A stretch of 64,000 bases of DNA from the NCBI GenBank assembly GCA_022072165.1, contig JAJVIF010000001.1, positions 1,384,598 to 1,448,597 on the forward strand. The letters are read 5' to 3'. The notes below the pieces were generated by a model. It ran no database searches, had not been told where the DNA came from, and saw only the letters and a program-made list of their open reading frames with translations. The position numbers and the translations under genes were made by a program. Position 1 is the first letter of the stretch, and every line of letters begins with the position of its first letter. This stretch comes from a bacterium. Lineage in GTDB: Bacteria > JAJVIF01. Below, in pieces: positions 1 through 9,966 of the stretch.

Positions 1-2
1 CC

Positions 3-401
3 GGAGGCTGGAGCAGCTGCCGTGCGGCGGCTCAGGCATCGCTCTTTTTTGCTGCACAGCAACCGATGCTCCCTGCCCCCTGGCATCGGAGTATCGCGGT
101 CCATGAGTGGCTGGAGCTGGCGCAGTCCCACCTAATGTCAAGCCTGGGGTGCGATGCCCGGCGCAGTGCGGTCCTGGTGCAGCGCTGCCTGCAGGACCTG
201 CGGACGGTGGAGGTCACGCCCAGGGAATTAGCCATCACGCTGTGCAACCACCTGACGACCTTAGCTGTCCCGCTGGGTGCACGCAGTGACTACCGTCGCT
301 TTTTACGACTCCGTCTGGAGGATGCCGCGCTATGTGGTGCGGCATTCACTACGGCGGATCTCCTTTACCCAATCTCGGAAATCTGGAGTCCATGGTCATG
401 A
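3..401 (+). CDS. Hypothetical protein, 5' end outside window
   Basis: Unrecognised protein cut by the left window edge. The frame is open from the first bases with no start codon that can be fixed, so the true N-terminus is probably upstream; the first internal ATG is at 66 and leaves 111 residues. The visible part is soluble-looking, with no signal peptide, membrane segment or recognised motif. Its stop TGA (399-401) overlaps the ATG of the next gene (398) as ATGA, which supports both being real and translationally coupled. No function can be assigned. Confidence 0.5.
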   Translation, partial: GGWSSCRAAAQASLFFAAQQPMLPAPWHRSIAVHEWLELAQSHLMSSLGCDARRSAVLVQRCLQDLRTVEVTPRELAITLCNHLTTLAVPLGARSDYRRFLRLRLEDAALCGAAFTTADLLYPISEIWSPWS

Positions 402-697
402 GTCCTCGACGAACGAACACGACATCGCTGTACAACGAACATCTTCGCACCGGTCGCGTAGTCAAGAAGCGGTTCGGCGCGCACTTCGACTTCTATGAAC
501 GGGAGTACCGGTGCGGTCGCGATCCCTACAAGCGGGAACTGCGTCGCCATAACCAGACCTGGCTGAATCGTCGGTTCCTCGGCTATCTCGCAGGGGTCCG
601 GGATCCCGACGAGACTCCGGCATGGGTGGATGTGGTGCAGACCAATGGCAAGGCGCCACCTGTTCTGAAATGTCCGCCAAGGGCCAGGCCCCATTAG
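398..697 (+). CDS. Hypothetical small basic protein
   Basis: A 99-residue, Arg- and Lys-rich protein of unknown function. It has a Tyr/Phe/Arg-rich centre (HFDFYEREYRCG) and ends in a proline- and arginine-rich tail. No known domain, signal peptide or membrane segment is visible. I chose ATG 398 because it overlaps the stop of the upstream gene as ATGA; an in-frame ATG at 392 is the alternative. Its TAG stop at 695-697 abuts the ligA stop on the other strand with no spacing. Confidence 0.5.
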   Translation: MSPRRTNTTSLYNEHLRTGRVVKKRFGAHFDFYEREYRCGRDPYKRELRRHNQTWLNRRFLGYLAGVRDPDETPAWVDVVQTNGKAPPVLKCPPRARPH

Positions 698-2764
<2,067 letters not shown>

Positions 2765-3274
2765 CTACCAGCAAACGGAGTGATGCTGCTGCAGGGTGTA
2801 GCTCCCGGGTGATGTGGTTTGGTAATGCGCGAGGCCGCTGTAGTGAGGCAGGGGCTGACTGAGGAGGGCGGTCAGCAGCGTTGCGAGATTCGGAGCGAGT
2901 CGGGGATGAGACAGCACGGATTCCGTGCCCCACCAGTTCAGGGTTCCTTCCGCGCAGGCGGCTCGTGAGGTCCCCTCCCAGGCGGTGGCAACGAACAGGT
3001 GCAATGTCCCCTGATCGTGCAACTGACCATCGGCGCTGTAGCAGACCCAGCTTTCGGTCCCGGCCTCATGCAGTTGCGTCACGATGACTCCGGCTTCCTC
3101 GAAAAATTCACGTCGCATCGCCGCTGCCGGCGACTCCCCGGGCAGGAGCTTACCCCCCAGCCCGTTGAGATAGCCTGCGAGTTCTGTGCGATCTGAGGCG
3201 CGGTCGATGAGGAGGACCCGCTGCGTGGCAGGTCGCCAGAGGAAGCCCAGGGTGTAGACCGCGTGGAGGGACAT
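2765..3274 (-). CDS. Nudix hydrolase
   Basis: A 169-residue member of the Nudix family, which hydrolyses nucleoside diphosphates linked to another moiety (family knowledge). The Nudix box is complete, running from GGKLLPGE to REFFEEAGV, with the Gly, Glu, Arg and paired Glu residues that bind magnesium. The N-terminus (YTLGFLW...RVLLIDR) and the line-up of the box resemble MutT/8-oxo-dGTPase-like members, but the substrate cannot be told from sequence. The start is the ATG at 3274; an open frame upstream to 3340 lacks Nudix homology. No clear ribosome binding site is seen. It lies 39 bases upstream of ligA on the same strand. Confidence 0.85.
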   Translation of the reverse strand: MSLHAVYTLGFLWRPATQRVLLIDRASDRTELAGYLNGLGGKLLPGESPAAAMRREFFEEAGVIVTQLHEAGTESWVCYSADGQLHDQGTLHLFVATAWEGTSRAACAEGTLNWWGTESVLSHPRLAPNLATLLTALLSQPLPHYSGLAHYQTTSPGSYTLQQHHSVCW

Positions 3275-3346
3275 GGGCGGAGGATGTCGCGCCCCTGAGC
3301 AAAGTGCAAGCGACGCAGGTCGCGGCAGACGGCATCGCACACAGCA

Positions 3347-3389
3347 AATCCCCCCGAAGGCTGGAGCGTACCCAGGCGTCGGGGGGATT
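3347..3389. terminator. Long hairpin between nudix and xer genes
   Basis: An 11-bp perfect stem, AATCCCCCCGA with TCGGGGGGATT, around a 21-base loop that itself contains CTGG/CCAG. No T-run follows on either strand, so its role as a terminator is uncertain. Confidence 0.4.
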
Positions 3390-3411
3390 CATCACGGATG
3401 TGGGAACGGTC

Positions 3412-3452
3412 CACCGTCAGCCGTTCAATTGGCCCCTGTCGGGCTGACGGTG
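3412..3452 (-). terminator. Hairpin downstream of xer gene
   Basis: An 11-bp perfect stem, CACCGTCAGCC with GGCTGACGGTG, with a 19-base loop. It lies nine bases past the recombinase stop codon. It lacks a T-run, so it may be an atypical terminator or an mRNA-stabilising structure. Confidence 0.4.
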
Positions 3453-3460
3453 CGAAGGTC

Positions 3461-4438
3461 TTAGAGTGGCACGGAGACAGGCTTCACTGCCGGGGTGGTG
3501 GGAGCCGCAGGCGTGGCCGGTCCGATCTGGGCCCGGGGGTGGAACTTCATGAAGGCCTTTTGCTTCGTGGTTTCCACCACATGGGTGTAGATCTCTGTGG
3601 TGTCGAGCTTGGCGTGCCCCAGCATCGCCTGGAGAGAGCGGAGGTCCATCCCGTTGGCCAGCAGGTGTGTCGCGAAGCTGTGACGCAACAGGTGGGGATA
3701 GACGCCCGACGGCAACTGGGCAGCGGTGGCGTACTTCTTCACCAGCTTGTGGATCCCCTGCCGGGAAAAGGCTTCGCCTCGCTGGGTCAGGAAGACTGTG
3801 CCCGGTTCATTGCCCCCTTTGAGCTGGGGTCGGACCTCGCGCATATAGTCCATCAGCCAGCGCCAGCCCTGCTGATGGAGCGGCACGACCCGCTCCTTGC
3901 GCCCTTTGCCCTTGACCAGCAGAACCCCCTGATCGGGATGGAGCGCAGTGATCGGGAGGCCGATCAGCTCCGAGACCCGCAAGCCGGACCCATAAAAGAG
4001 TTCGAGGATGGTGCGGTCCCGTCTGCCGAGCGGGGTGTCGGTGTCGGGAGCATTCAGGAGGGCGAGGACATGCTCCACGGTCAGCGTGGGTGGCAGTCGA
4101 CGCTCCAGCTTGGGCGTCTCGACCTGGGCGGCGGGGTTATCGCTGTGGAGGCCCCGCTCCCGGCACCATTCAAAGAAGGTGCGCATGGCGCTGAGTCGCC
4201 GGGCGCGTGTCCGGGCACCCCGCCCATGGGCATCCTCCCAGCCGAGGTACTGCTGGATGGTGAGCCGGGTGAGGGGCGCGAGACTCAGGATGTTTTCTTC
4301 CCGGCAGAAGGCCAGGAAGCGTTCAAGGTCGCGGCGGTAGCCGTCGACCGTATGGGGCGAGAGGCGTCGGACCCACTCGAGGTCATGGACGAACTGCTCG
4401 ACATGTGCTGTCAATGGGGATCCCAGTACTGTGCTCAT
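3461..4438 (-). CDS. Tyrosine recombinase, XerC/XerD type
   Basis: Site-specific recombinase of the Xer family, which resolves chromosome dimers at dif sites; it could alternatively serve a mobile element, but none is seen here. At 325 residues it is slightly longer than the usual 300 because of a Pro/Ala-rich C-terminal tail after residue 295. The SAM-like N-terminal domain covers about 1-95. The catalytic set is complete: R154 (GSGLRVSEL), K178, H249 and R252 (HLLRHSFATHLL), H275 (LGHAKLDTTEIYTH) and Tyr284. I chose the ATG at 4438 because AAGGGA lies upstream at a good distance; the longer frame to 4570 has no family similarity. XerC and XerD cannot be separated by eye. Confidence 0.92.
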   Translation of the reverse strand: MSTVLGSPLTAHVEQFVHDLEWVRRLSPHTVDGYRRDLERFLAFCREENILSLAPLTRLTIQQYLGWEDAHGRGARTRARRLSAMRTFFEWCRERGLHSDNPAAQVETPKLERRLPPTLTVEHVLALLNAPDTDTPLGRRDRTILELFYGSGLRVSELIGLPITALHPDQGVLLVKGKGRKERVVPLHQQGWRWLMDYMREVRPQLKGGNEPGTVFLTQRGEAFSRQGIHKLVKKYATAAQLPSGVYPHLLRHSFATHLLANGMDLRSLQAMLGHAKLDTTEIYTHVVETTKQKAFMKFHPRAQIGPATPAAPTTPAVKPVSVPL

Positions 4439-4600
4439 GCACGATCCCTTCACTGGGGATCCCCGGTCCGGGAGGGTGTACAGCAACGGGTGTGCCAGCA
4501 GTGTGGAGAGTCGGGGGAGAACTTGCGCAGAAGTTGGAATCGAAGTTGTTAGGATGGATTGACAGGACAATCTTCAAGCTGGATAATATTGGCAGTCTGC

Positions 4601-4640
4601 ATCCTCCTGCATCCTCCTGCATCCTCCTGCATCCTCCTGC
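4601..4640. repeat. 10-bp tandem repeat, four perfect copies
   Basis: ATCCTCCTGC repeated four times without a mismatch, about 30 bases upstream of the lipoprotein gene at 4671 and 160 bases upstream of the recombinase start. It sits where a promoter or leader for the lipoprotein pair would be. Confidence 0.9.
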
Positions 4641-4670
4641 GGGAGAGATTGCGAAAGAAGGAAGAGGGAG

Positions 4671-5168
4671 TTGAAACGTACACCTCCACTCCTGCTGCTC
4701 GGTCGTATGTGGTGGGCATCCGGGCTCTTTATGGCCGCGGCTACAATGCTCGCCAGTTGCTCCCCGAATCAGCCTGTCCCTTCCGGTGGCTCCGCTGTGA
4801 CCAAAGGTCAGTCCTCCGGCAGTTCGACAGGATGCCAAGGGGGTTCGATTCCATCGCAATCAGCTGGCGGATTCCTGGCGTATGTTTCGACGCACTTCAG
4901 CAAAGGTAATCTTTCTGAAGCTTGCATTTGCGCCATCTTCTGCCTTCACATGTACCGGGACACTCCGACTTACATGAATCCATATTGCTCCAGTCCCACG
5001 ATCAATATGATCTGTCCGGATCAGTGCATTACGGTCTTTGGGTGCGATGGGATGACCGCCTGGAACCAGTACTGGGACTCCGGTCAGCCTGGCGACCTGG
5101 GCATCACCATTCAGAGCATTAACAGTTGGGCTCTGCCACAAGGAGGTACGGAAAGATGTTCCTGTTAA
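4671..5168 (+). CDS. Cysteine-rich lipoprotein, unknown function
   Basis: A 165-residue predicted lipoprotein. The N-terminus has basic residues, a hydrophobic stretch and a lipobox ending LASC (Cys about 30), followed by a Ser/Gly-rich linker. The mature domain is rich in cysteine (CICAIFC, CSS, CPDQC, CDG, CSC), so it is probably disulfide-bonded outside the cytoplasm. The start is TTG at 4671, supported by GAAGGA seven to eight bases upstream. It overlaps the next lipoprotein gene by 13 bases, implying an operon. No family is recognised. Confidence 0.7.
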   Translation: MKRTPPLLLLGRMWWASGLFMAAATMLASCSPNQPVPSGGSAVTKGQSSGSSTGCQGGSIPSQSAGGFLAYVSTHFSKGNLSEACICAIFCLHMYRDTPTYMNPYCSSPTINMICPDQCITVFGCDGMTAWNQYWDSGQPGDLGITIQSINSWALPQGGTERCSC

Positions 5169-6412
5169 CAGCTTTGCTCAGTGTAGTCTTTGTCCTCAGC
5201 ATCACAGGCTGCGCGGGCAACCGCCACGCCACACTGGACCGACGGGGAGCCAGTGACCCCAGCCTCACCATCCTGATTGCGGAAGCCCCGGAGCCCGATG
5301 CCGAGCTAACCGATGGCCTCTTCTACATCCGGGGGCAGGTGCGGGCCGACCTGGGGCTGTCATCCACTACTCCACTCCTGCTCCAGGAGTACCATCTCAC
5401 GACTGGTCTCTGGTGCACACCGACAAATGTGCTGCAAGTGAGCGCCTGGAATGACGCGTTCTCGTTTGATCCCGAGACCGGCCTGTTCGAAATCGGGATT
5501 CCGACAGCAGCGAAACAACTGGTGCTCATGGAAGGGGAGCAGGAGGTCTACCTGATCGCCCGGGACAGCGCTGACAACACCGCCGAATGGGCTGTCAAGG
5601 TGTCCGTACCACCTCAATCGACTCCCACGTTGGCAGAGGTACGGTCCGGTCGGGAGCGTTGGGGAAGTGAGTTGGCACCGCTGTTTTCCACGTATGCCGA
5701 TATGCTGGCGACGCTGGAGTTTGATCCGTCGGCCTTCCCGCATATTGGTCTGGACCGGCAAGCGGCCGCCACACTGGCTCAGCGGCTCACGACAATCCTG
5801 AGCGATCCTACGACACGCAGCTGGCGTGACGAGGGGCTGGCCCTTGAGGCTGAACTCACCGCCCTGGTGCAGGAATACAACCTCTCCACAGTGGCTGAGC
5901 CCTTTCTCAATCGCGTCGGCTGGTGGCGCTGGCATCTGGAGCTCTCACAGGACATTCAGAGTGGCTTGCTGGGCCACAGTGCTCTGGGGTATGACGATCT
6001 GGAAGCCCGAGCCCCGATGCGCCGGGGGCTCCTGGCATACTTCCAGCACAGCTATGCCAATGCCGGATGGGCTACAGGTGGCAATGCGTCTGGGCAGGCT
6101 ACGGCCACCTGGGAGGCGACCATCTGGCAAGACACAGGGGCCCCCCACTTTCTGGATCTCGCCTCCTACGATCCACAACAGTTAGTGGCGAATTCCGGGT
6201 CATCAACGAATCCTGTCTGGCAGCTGCGGGTGATCTGTACGGACACGGACAACGATGGTGACTATGACGAAGTCGAAGCAGAAGGGCTGTCTGATGGTGG
6301 CGCGATGTCCGGTGCTCCTGCGGCCTTCACCGACTCCGAGAGTTATGGCCACCCTATAGTCTTTCTCCGCCATGTCTTTAGCACCCGGGCGATCGGCATC
6401 ACCGGGTACTAG
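5156..6412 (+). CDS. Lipoprotein with C-terminal calcium-loop motif
   Basis: A 418-residue predicted lipoprotein of unknown function. The signal peptide ends with the lipobox ITGC. I chose the ATG at 5156 because a perfect AAGGAGGT lies before it and because the earlier in-frame ATG (5126) would put extra charged residues before the signal. The first 130 mature residues look like an Ig-like beta domain (GLFYIRGQV, then VYLIARDSADNTAEW); the middle is helical. Near the C-terminus DTDNDGDYDEVE matches the EF-hand/dockerin-type calcium loop. It shares an operon with the Cys-rich lipoprotein upstream. Confidence 0.75.
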   Translation: MFLLTALLSVVFVLSITGCAGNRHATLDRRGASDPSLTILIAEAPEPDAELTDGLFYIRGQVRADLGLSSTTPLLLQEYHLTTGLWCTPTNVLQVSAWNDAFSFDPETGLFEIGIPTAAKQLVLMEGEQEVYLIARDSADNTAEWAVKVSVPPQSTPTLAEVRSGRERWGSELAPLFSTYADMLATLEFDPSAFPHIGLDRQAAATLAQRLTTILSDPTTRSWRDEGLALEAELTALVQEYNLSTVAEPFLNRVGWWRWHLELSQDIQSGLLGHSALGYDDLEARAPMRRGLLAYFQHSYANAGWATGGNASGQATATWEATIWQDTGAPHFLDLASYDPQQLVANSGSSTNPVWQLRVICTDTDNDGDYDEVEAEGLSDGGAMSGAPAAFTDSESYGHPIVFLRHVFSTRAIGITGY

Positions 6413-6478
6413 TAGGCCAGGCAGCCGGGCGAGGTGTAATCACCAGTCGATGGAAGTCTCGTGTTACCCTGACTTCCT

Positions 6479-6808
6479 ATGACGCTACTCATCACTCTGC
6501 TCGTCATCCTGCTCATCCTGGCGGTCTGGCAGGTCAATCTCTGGCAACTGGCGGAACGGCAGCTGGACCGGGCGCGCAAGATCCTGGCTGATGCCGAGCA
6601 CCAGGATCACGGGGCTGAATCGGCAGCTCTGACGGCCGCGCGTGCAGTGCACGACGATGCGGTCGCCGCTTATGAAATGCTGCGTCACAGCCCGCTTGGG
6701 AGCATCAGTGGCATGTTGCTGGGCAAGCCCGCCGCGACTGCCTCAACTGCAGCTCCCACCCCACATGAGGCCGAAGCGCACCACGGCCATGAAGCTGTCG
6801 CGATGTGA
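6479..6808 (+). CDS. Small single-pass membrane protein
   Basis: 109 residues: an N-terminal membrane helix of about 18 residues (TLLITLLVILLILAVW), a charged helical stretch that may form a coiled coil (about 25-65), and a His- and Ala-rich C-terminal tail. It loosely resembles LemA-like anchored helical proteins, but no family is recognised. TACCCT lies eight bases before the ATG and no ribosome binding site is visible, consistent with a leaderless start. Its stop overlaps the start of the next gene as GTGA. Confidence 0.65.
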   Translation: MTLLITLLVILLILAVWQVNLWQLAERQLDRARKILADAEHQDHGAESAALTAARAVHDDAVAAYEMLRHSPLGSISGMLLGKPAATASTAAPTPHEAEAHHGHEAVAM

Positions 6809-7002
6809 GTACGGGACCTGCCGATCCCTTTCGCGAAGAACGTCACTTCAGCCGTCTTGCTGCGGTCTATGCGCTCCTGATCGTGTTGCTGGTGGCGGTG
6901 GGCCTGGGGCTTTACTGGTGGGATTTCCGGCATCGCCCCCCACTGGAGACCGACTCGACCCGGATGCGTGACGCCGTCCGGGCCATGCTGGAAGAAAACT
7001 AA
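6805..7002 (+). CDS. Small single-pass membrane protein
   Basis: 65 residues with one membrane helix (about 18-40, AAVYALLIVLLVAVGLGLYW) flanked by charged segments. The GTG start at 6805 overlaps the upstream stop TGA (GTGA), so translation is probably coupled and the two small membrane proteins may act together. No family is recognised. A strong hairpin follows directly after the stop. Confidence 0.65.
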   Translation: MSTGPADPFREERHFSRLAAVYALLIVLLVAVGLGLYWWDFRHRPPLETDSTRMRDAVRAMLEEN

Positions 7003-7028
7003 CAGCGCACCCCGAACGGGTGCGCTGT
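7002..7028. terminator. Bidirectional terminator
   Basis: An 11-bp perfect stem, ACAGCGCACCC with GGGTGCGCTGT, and loop CGAAC, between convergent genes. On the minus strand it is followed by TTAGTTTTCTT, a good T-rich tail for ending the prepilin-like gene at 7064; the plus-strand tail is weak. Confidence 0.8.
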
Positions 7029-7063
7029 CGTGTTCTGACACGAAAGCCGACTTGCCCTCCGGA

Positions 7064-8194
7064 TCAGAACGCCTGCACTTCTTCGCCGGCAGTCAGGACC
7101 AGAATCACCGCATCCGGTTGCCCGTCGGGGGCACCATAGATGAAGGAGTTGGGGTAGTCCGTACTCCGGTTGTAGGGATACCAGGGACCGGTGAAGGCGT
7201 TGCCGCCGCCGTTGATCTCCGGCAGACCGCCGGCACCGTTCACCCGGCTGTCATACGACACATACCAGCCGGTGTTGCCCTGACTCCAGGGAGGCGGGAA
7301 GCGGTAGTAGATGCGATTGCCGGCGGGGTCGCGATCCTCGAGGCGAATAACATCCTGCCCTTCCGAACTGTAGGAGCCGTAGACGCCGAGGATGTAGCGG
7401 TCCACATCGGCCTTTACGAACGTGGTGGGGATGTAGATGGTGTAGCCCTTGCGGGTCACCCAGTGGATGCCGAGTCCGCGGTAGAAGAAGTTCCCGGGCC
7501 AGTGGGTGAAGGTCGTTTGCTGGACCTGCTGGCCGTTCTGGATGGTGGTAATGCGACGGCCCCCCATGTTGTAGTGGAGACCGTTCGGGATGGTGGAGAA
7601 CCCCTTCGACGCAGGATTGCCACCAGTGACCGTCAGGAGGGTCCGCTCGGTTTCGATGTTGAGATCCGTGTTGTCGAACCAGTTGCGGAAGGTGATAGGG
7701 AGTTCCAGGCCGTTCCCCATGAGTTCTCCGCGATATCCGAAGCGGGGATCGCCGTCACCGGGCTGATGGGCACCGCCCGGTCCGGTGGGATTCCCGGTCT
7801 GGGTGATCACAGCGGTGCCGTTATCCACGAAGGGATTCCGGGGATAGCTCTGGAGATAGCCGTACTCCAGGAGGATGTCCTGAAGCCAGGCATTGGCTGG
7901 TAGGTCGATGTTGGCGTTGGGTTCGTCGTAGCGGGAGTGCCAGACGCGCCAGCCTTCCCGGTCGCCACCGATGAGGTACATGGGGTACTTCTCAAAGTCG
8001 GTGTGGTAACGCTCAAGGGAGACCTGGATCTGATGGGCGGCAGACTTGAGCTGGACTTCCTTCGCTTTGTCTTTCGCCTTGATGTAGTTGGGCAGAGCGA
8101 TGGCAGCGAGGATGCCGATGATGGTGATCACCACCAGCAACTCGATGAGGGTGAAGCCCCCTGCTCTGTTCCAACAGTGAGTCCGTAGTTTCAC
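7064..8194 (-). CDS. Long prepilin-like protein, paralogue 1
   Basis: A 376-residue protein with a class III (type IV pilin/pseudopilin) signal. A 13-residue leader precedes the cleavage/methylation site at GG|FTLIELLVV, with Glu at +5, and a hydrophobic helix continues to LPNYIKAKDKAKEV. Such proteins are cut and N-methylated by a prepilin peptidase and assembled into pili or type II secretion pseudopili (family knowledge). GspG pseudopilins have about 140 residues; this one carries about 300 extra residues shared with the three genes to its right (for example YDEPN, NPFVD, GDGDPRFGYRG, THWPGNFFYRG, LTAGEEVQAF). The GTG start is supported by GAGGT eight bases upstream. It is divergent from paralogue 2. 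Confidence 0.85.
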   Translation of the reverse strand: MKLRTHCWNRAGGFTLIELLVVITIIGILAAIALPNYIKAKDKAKEVQLKSAAHQIQVSLERYHTDFEKYPMYLIGGDREGWRVWHSRYDEPNANIDLPANAWLQDILLEYGYLQSYPRNPFVDNGTAVITQTGNPTGPGGAHQPGDGDPRFGYRGELMGNGLELPITFRNWFDNTDLNIETERTLLTVTGGNPASKGFSTIPNGLHYNMGGRRITTIQNGQQVQQTTFTHWPGNFFYRGLGIHWVTRKGYTIYIPTTFVKADVDRYILGVYGSYSSEGQDVIRLEDRDPAGNRIYYRFPPPWSQGNTGWYVSYDSRVNGAGGLPEINGGGNAFTGPWYPYNRSTDYPNSFIYGAPDGQPDAVILVLTAGEEVQAF

Positions 8195-8673
8195 GGCAAA
8201 TACCTCACGGACCGGTCAGTAGTGCAACGATGGGGTGGTGAAGCCAGGGGCGACCGGAGCGGGACACGGCAGGGACAGGACAAGGTGAGGGCCGCGTCCG
8301 GCACTGGCGGCGACCGTCGCAAATCGCACGAGTCAGCTGCAGATAACGATGAAAAGATGAAGGACGCCCCTCCACCGGGCCCGGGCATCCACTCGTACGG
8401 CGCAGGTCGCAATCAGAGTTTACCCCACGTTCTGAAAATCCGGCAGTCGCTGAAACCCCGGGGCACTCCCCGGCATCTTCATGAGTGGCCGCCTCCACAC
8501 GGTGAGGCTTCATTGCCGCGCCTGTTCCGTTTGGGCCTTCACCGCCCTCTTTGTCAGTGACTGACCGCAGTTGCCCCGTACCCCGGGCCACGGTGCGGCT
8601 GTGCCTGACCACATGCGTCGTGCTTTCACTTTTCACAGCGCCGTGCCGGCCTGTGCCAGAGAGAGGTTGTGCC
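8195..8673. other. 479-bp divergent intergenic region
   Basis: Separates the divergent prepilin-like paralogues 1 and 2 and must hold both promoters and two long leaders. Open frames here are extensions or shadows with no family similarity. AGAGAGG before the ATG at 8674 and, on the minus strand, GAGGT before the GTG at 8194 are the ribosome binding sites. I could not assign -10/-35 boxes with confidence and recognise no riboswitch. Confidence 0.6.
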
Positions 8674-9810
8674 ATGAGACTGAGTGCATCGGAGCGGAGG
8701 CCTGCGGGCTTCACGCTGATCGAACTGCTGGTGGTGATCACCATCATCGGCATCCTGGCAGCGATTGCGTTGCCGAACTACATAAAGGCGAAGGACAAGG
8801 CGAAGGAGGTGCAGGTCAAAAGCGCCATCAAGGCGATCCAGGTGGCGGTGGAGCGCTACCACACCGACTTCGAGGAGTATCCCCTCTTCCTGATCGGGGG
8901 CGATCTGGAAGGGTGGCGGGTCTGGCATCGCCGCTACGACGAGCCAAATCCCGACATGAATCAGACACAGAACGCGTGGGTCAAGGACCCCCTCATCAGC
9001 TACAACTACCTGGACTCCTATCCAAACAATCCCTTCGTGGACAGCGGGACCGCGGTGATCCAGCAGACCGGACTTCCCACGGGACCGGGGGGCTCGCACC
9101 AGGCGGGGGATGGCGATCCCCGCTTTGGCTTCCGGGGGAACACCATGGGCAACGGGATGGAGTATCCGATGGTCTTTCGGCGATGGATCGCCACGGACAC
9201 CGCTCAAAACATCGCCACGGAGCGGACGCTGCGGGCAGTCACGAATAACAACGTCGCAGTGAAGGGGTTCGGTGTTCCGGAGAACGGCAGTGGACTCCAT
9301 TTCGTCATGGGAGGGCGTCGGGCGGTCAAAACCGAAAATGGGCAGCAGGTGGTCTATACAGCATTCACCCACTGGCCCGGCAACTTCTTCTATCGCGGCT
9401 TCCCGGAACGCCCCATCGCCCGGAAGGGCTGGACGATCTACTTCCCCCATGTCTTCGTGAAGTCCCAGACCAGCCGGTACATCCTTGGCGGGTATGGGTC
9501 ATACACCACGGAGGGGATCGATGTCGCCCGGCTCGAAGAGCGGGACAACTCCGGCAGTCAGATCTACTACCGCTATGCCCCGCCCTGGGGAGCTGACGAG
9601 AACATTTTCCAGGCGCGTTACGAAGGGGGCATCAGTCGGGGCGGGCTGCCGGAAGTCGCGGGAGGGGGCGGTCCAACCGCAGGCCCCTACAACCCACCTG
9701 ACACCAATCCCGAGCATCCCAATTCCTTTATCTACGGCGCGCCGGATGGTCACAAGGACGCGGTAATTCTGGTGCTCACGGCGGGAGAGGAAGTCCAGGC
9801 CTTCTATTAG
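8674..9810 (+). CDS. Long prepilin-like protein, paralogue 2
   Basis: A 378-residue member of the local prepilin-like family. The leader MRLSASERRPAG precedes FTLIELLVV with Glu at +5, then the N-terminal helix. The long C-terminal domain has the same ordered blocks as its paralogues: HTDFEEYP, GGDLEGWRVWH, NPFVD, GDGDPRFGFRG, MGGRR, THWPGNFFYRG, RKGWTIY, GSYTTEG, IYYR, FIYGAPDG and LTAGEEVQAFY. The ATG at 8674 follows AGAGAGG and gives a normal-length leader peptide; the open frame back to 8551 would bury the signal. Probable pilus or pseudopilus subunit; the assembly machinery is not in the window. Confidence 0.85.
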   Translation: MRLSASERRPAGFTLIELLVVITIIGILAAIALPNYIKAKDKAKEVQVKSAIKAIQVAVERYHTDFEEYPLFLIGGDLEGWRVWHRRYDEPNPDMNQTQNAWVKDPLISYNYLDSYPNNPFVDSGTAVIQQTGLPTGPGGSHQAGDGDPRFGFRGNTMGNGMEYPMVFRRWIATDTAQNIATERTLRAVTNNNVAVKGFGVPENGSGLHFVMGGRRAVKTENGQQVVYTAFTHWPGNFFYRGFPERPIARKGWTIYFPHVFVKSQTSRYILGGYGSYTTEGIDVARLEERDNSGSQIYYRYAPPWGADENIFQARYEGGISRGGLPEVAGGGGPTAGPYNPPDTNPEHPNSFIYGAPDGHKDAVILVLTAGEEVQAFY

Positions 9811-9824
9811 AGCGAGGTGAGGAG

Positions 9825-9925
9825 GCCGTCAGGCGCAAAGCTACGCGCTCGTGCACTCTGCGTCCGGTGGCTAATGGCTGGTGCCTGTGAGTGGCCATGC
9901 CCCGGGCGAGCGAGCGCCTGACGGC
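9825..9925. repeat. 12-bp inverted repeat, large stem-loop
   Basis: GCCGTCAGGCGC at 9825-9836 is exactly complementary to GCGCCTGACGGC at 9914-9925. The enclosed 77 bases can pair further: GCTCG with CGAGC near the arms, and ATGGC with GCCAT inside. It starts 15 bases after the stop of paralogue 2, so it could end that transcript or be a structured RNA. There is no T-run. Confidence 0.75.
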
Positions 9926-9966
9926 ACGGTGACGTTCCCGGGTGGGAACCGGTGGCGGGGGGAAGG

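Noticed and set aside
3461-4438. Recombinase as part of an integrated element
   Set aside because: No attachment-site repeats, tRNA target, transposase or phage genes lie nearby, so a housekeeping Xer role is simpler.
4571-4670. Recombinase gene extending to 4570 as a fusion
   Set aside because: The extra 44 residues have no similarity to Xer proteins, and AAGGGA lies before the ATG at 4438.
9831-9900. Cyclic-dinucleotide (GEMM) riboswitch
   Set aside because: GCGCAAAGCTAC resembles part of the GEMM core and pilin genes are common targets, but the first hairpin with GCAAACC, the CGGG/CCGG second stem and the receptor tetraloop are not found. A covariance search would settle it.
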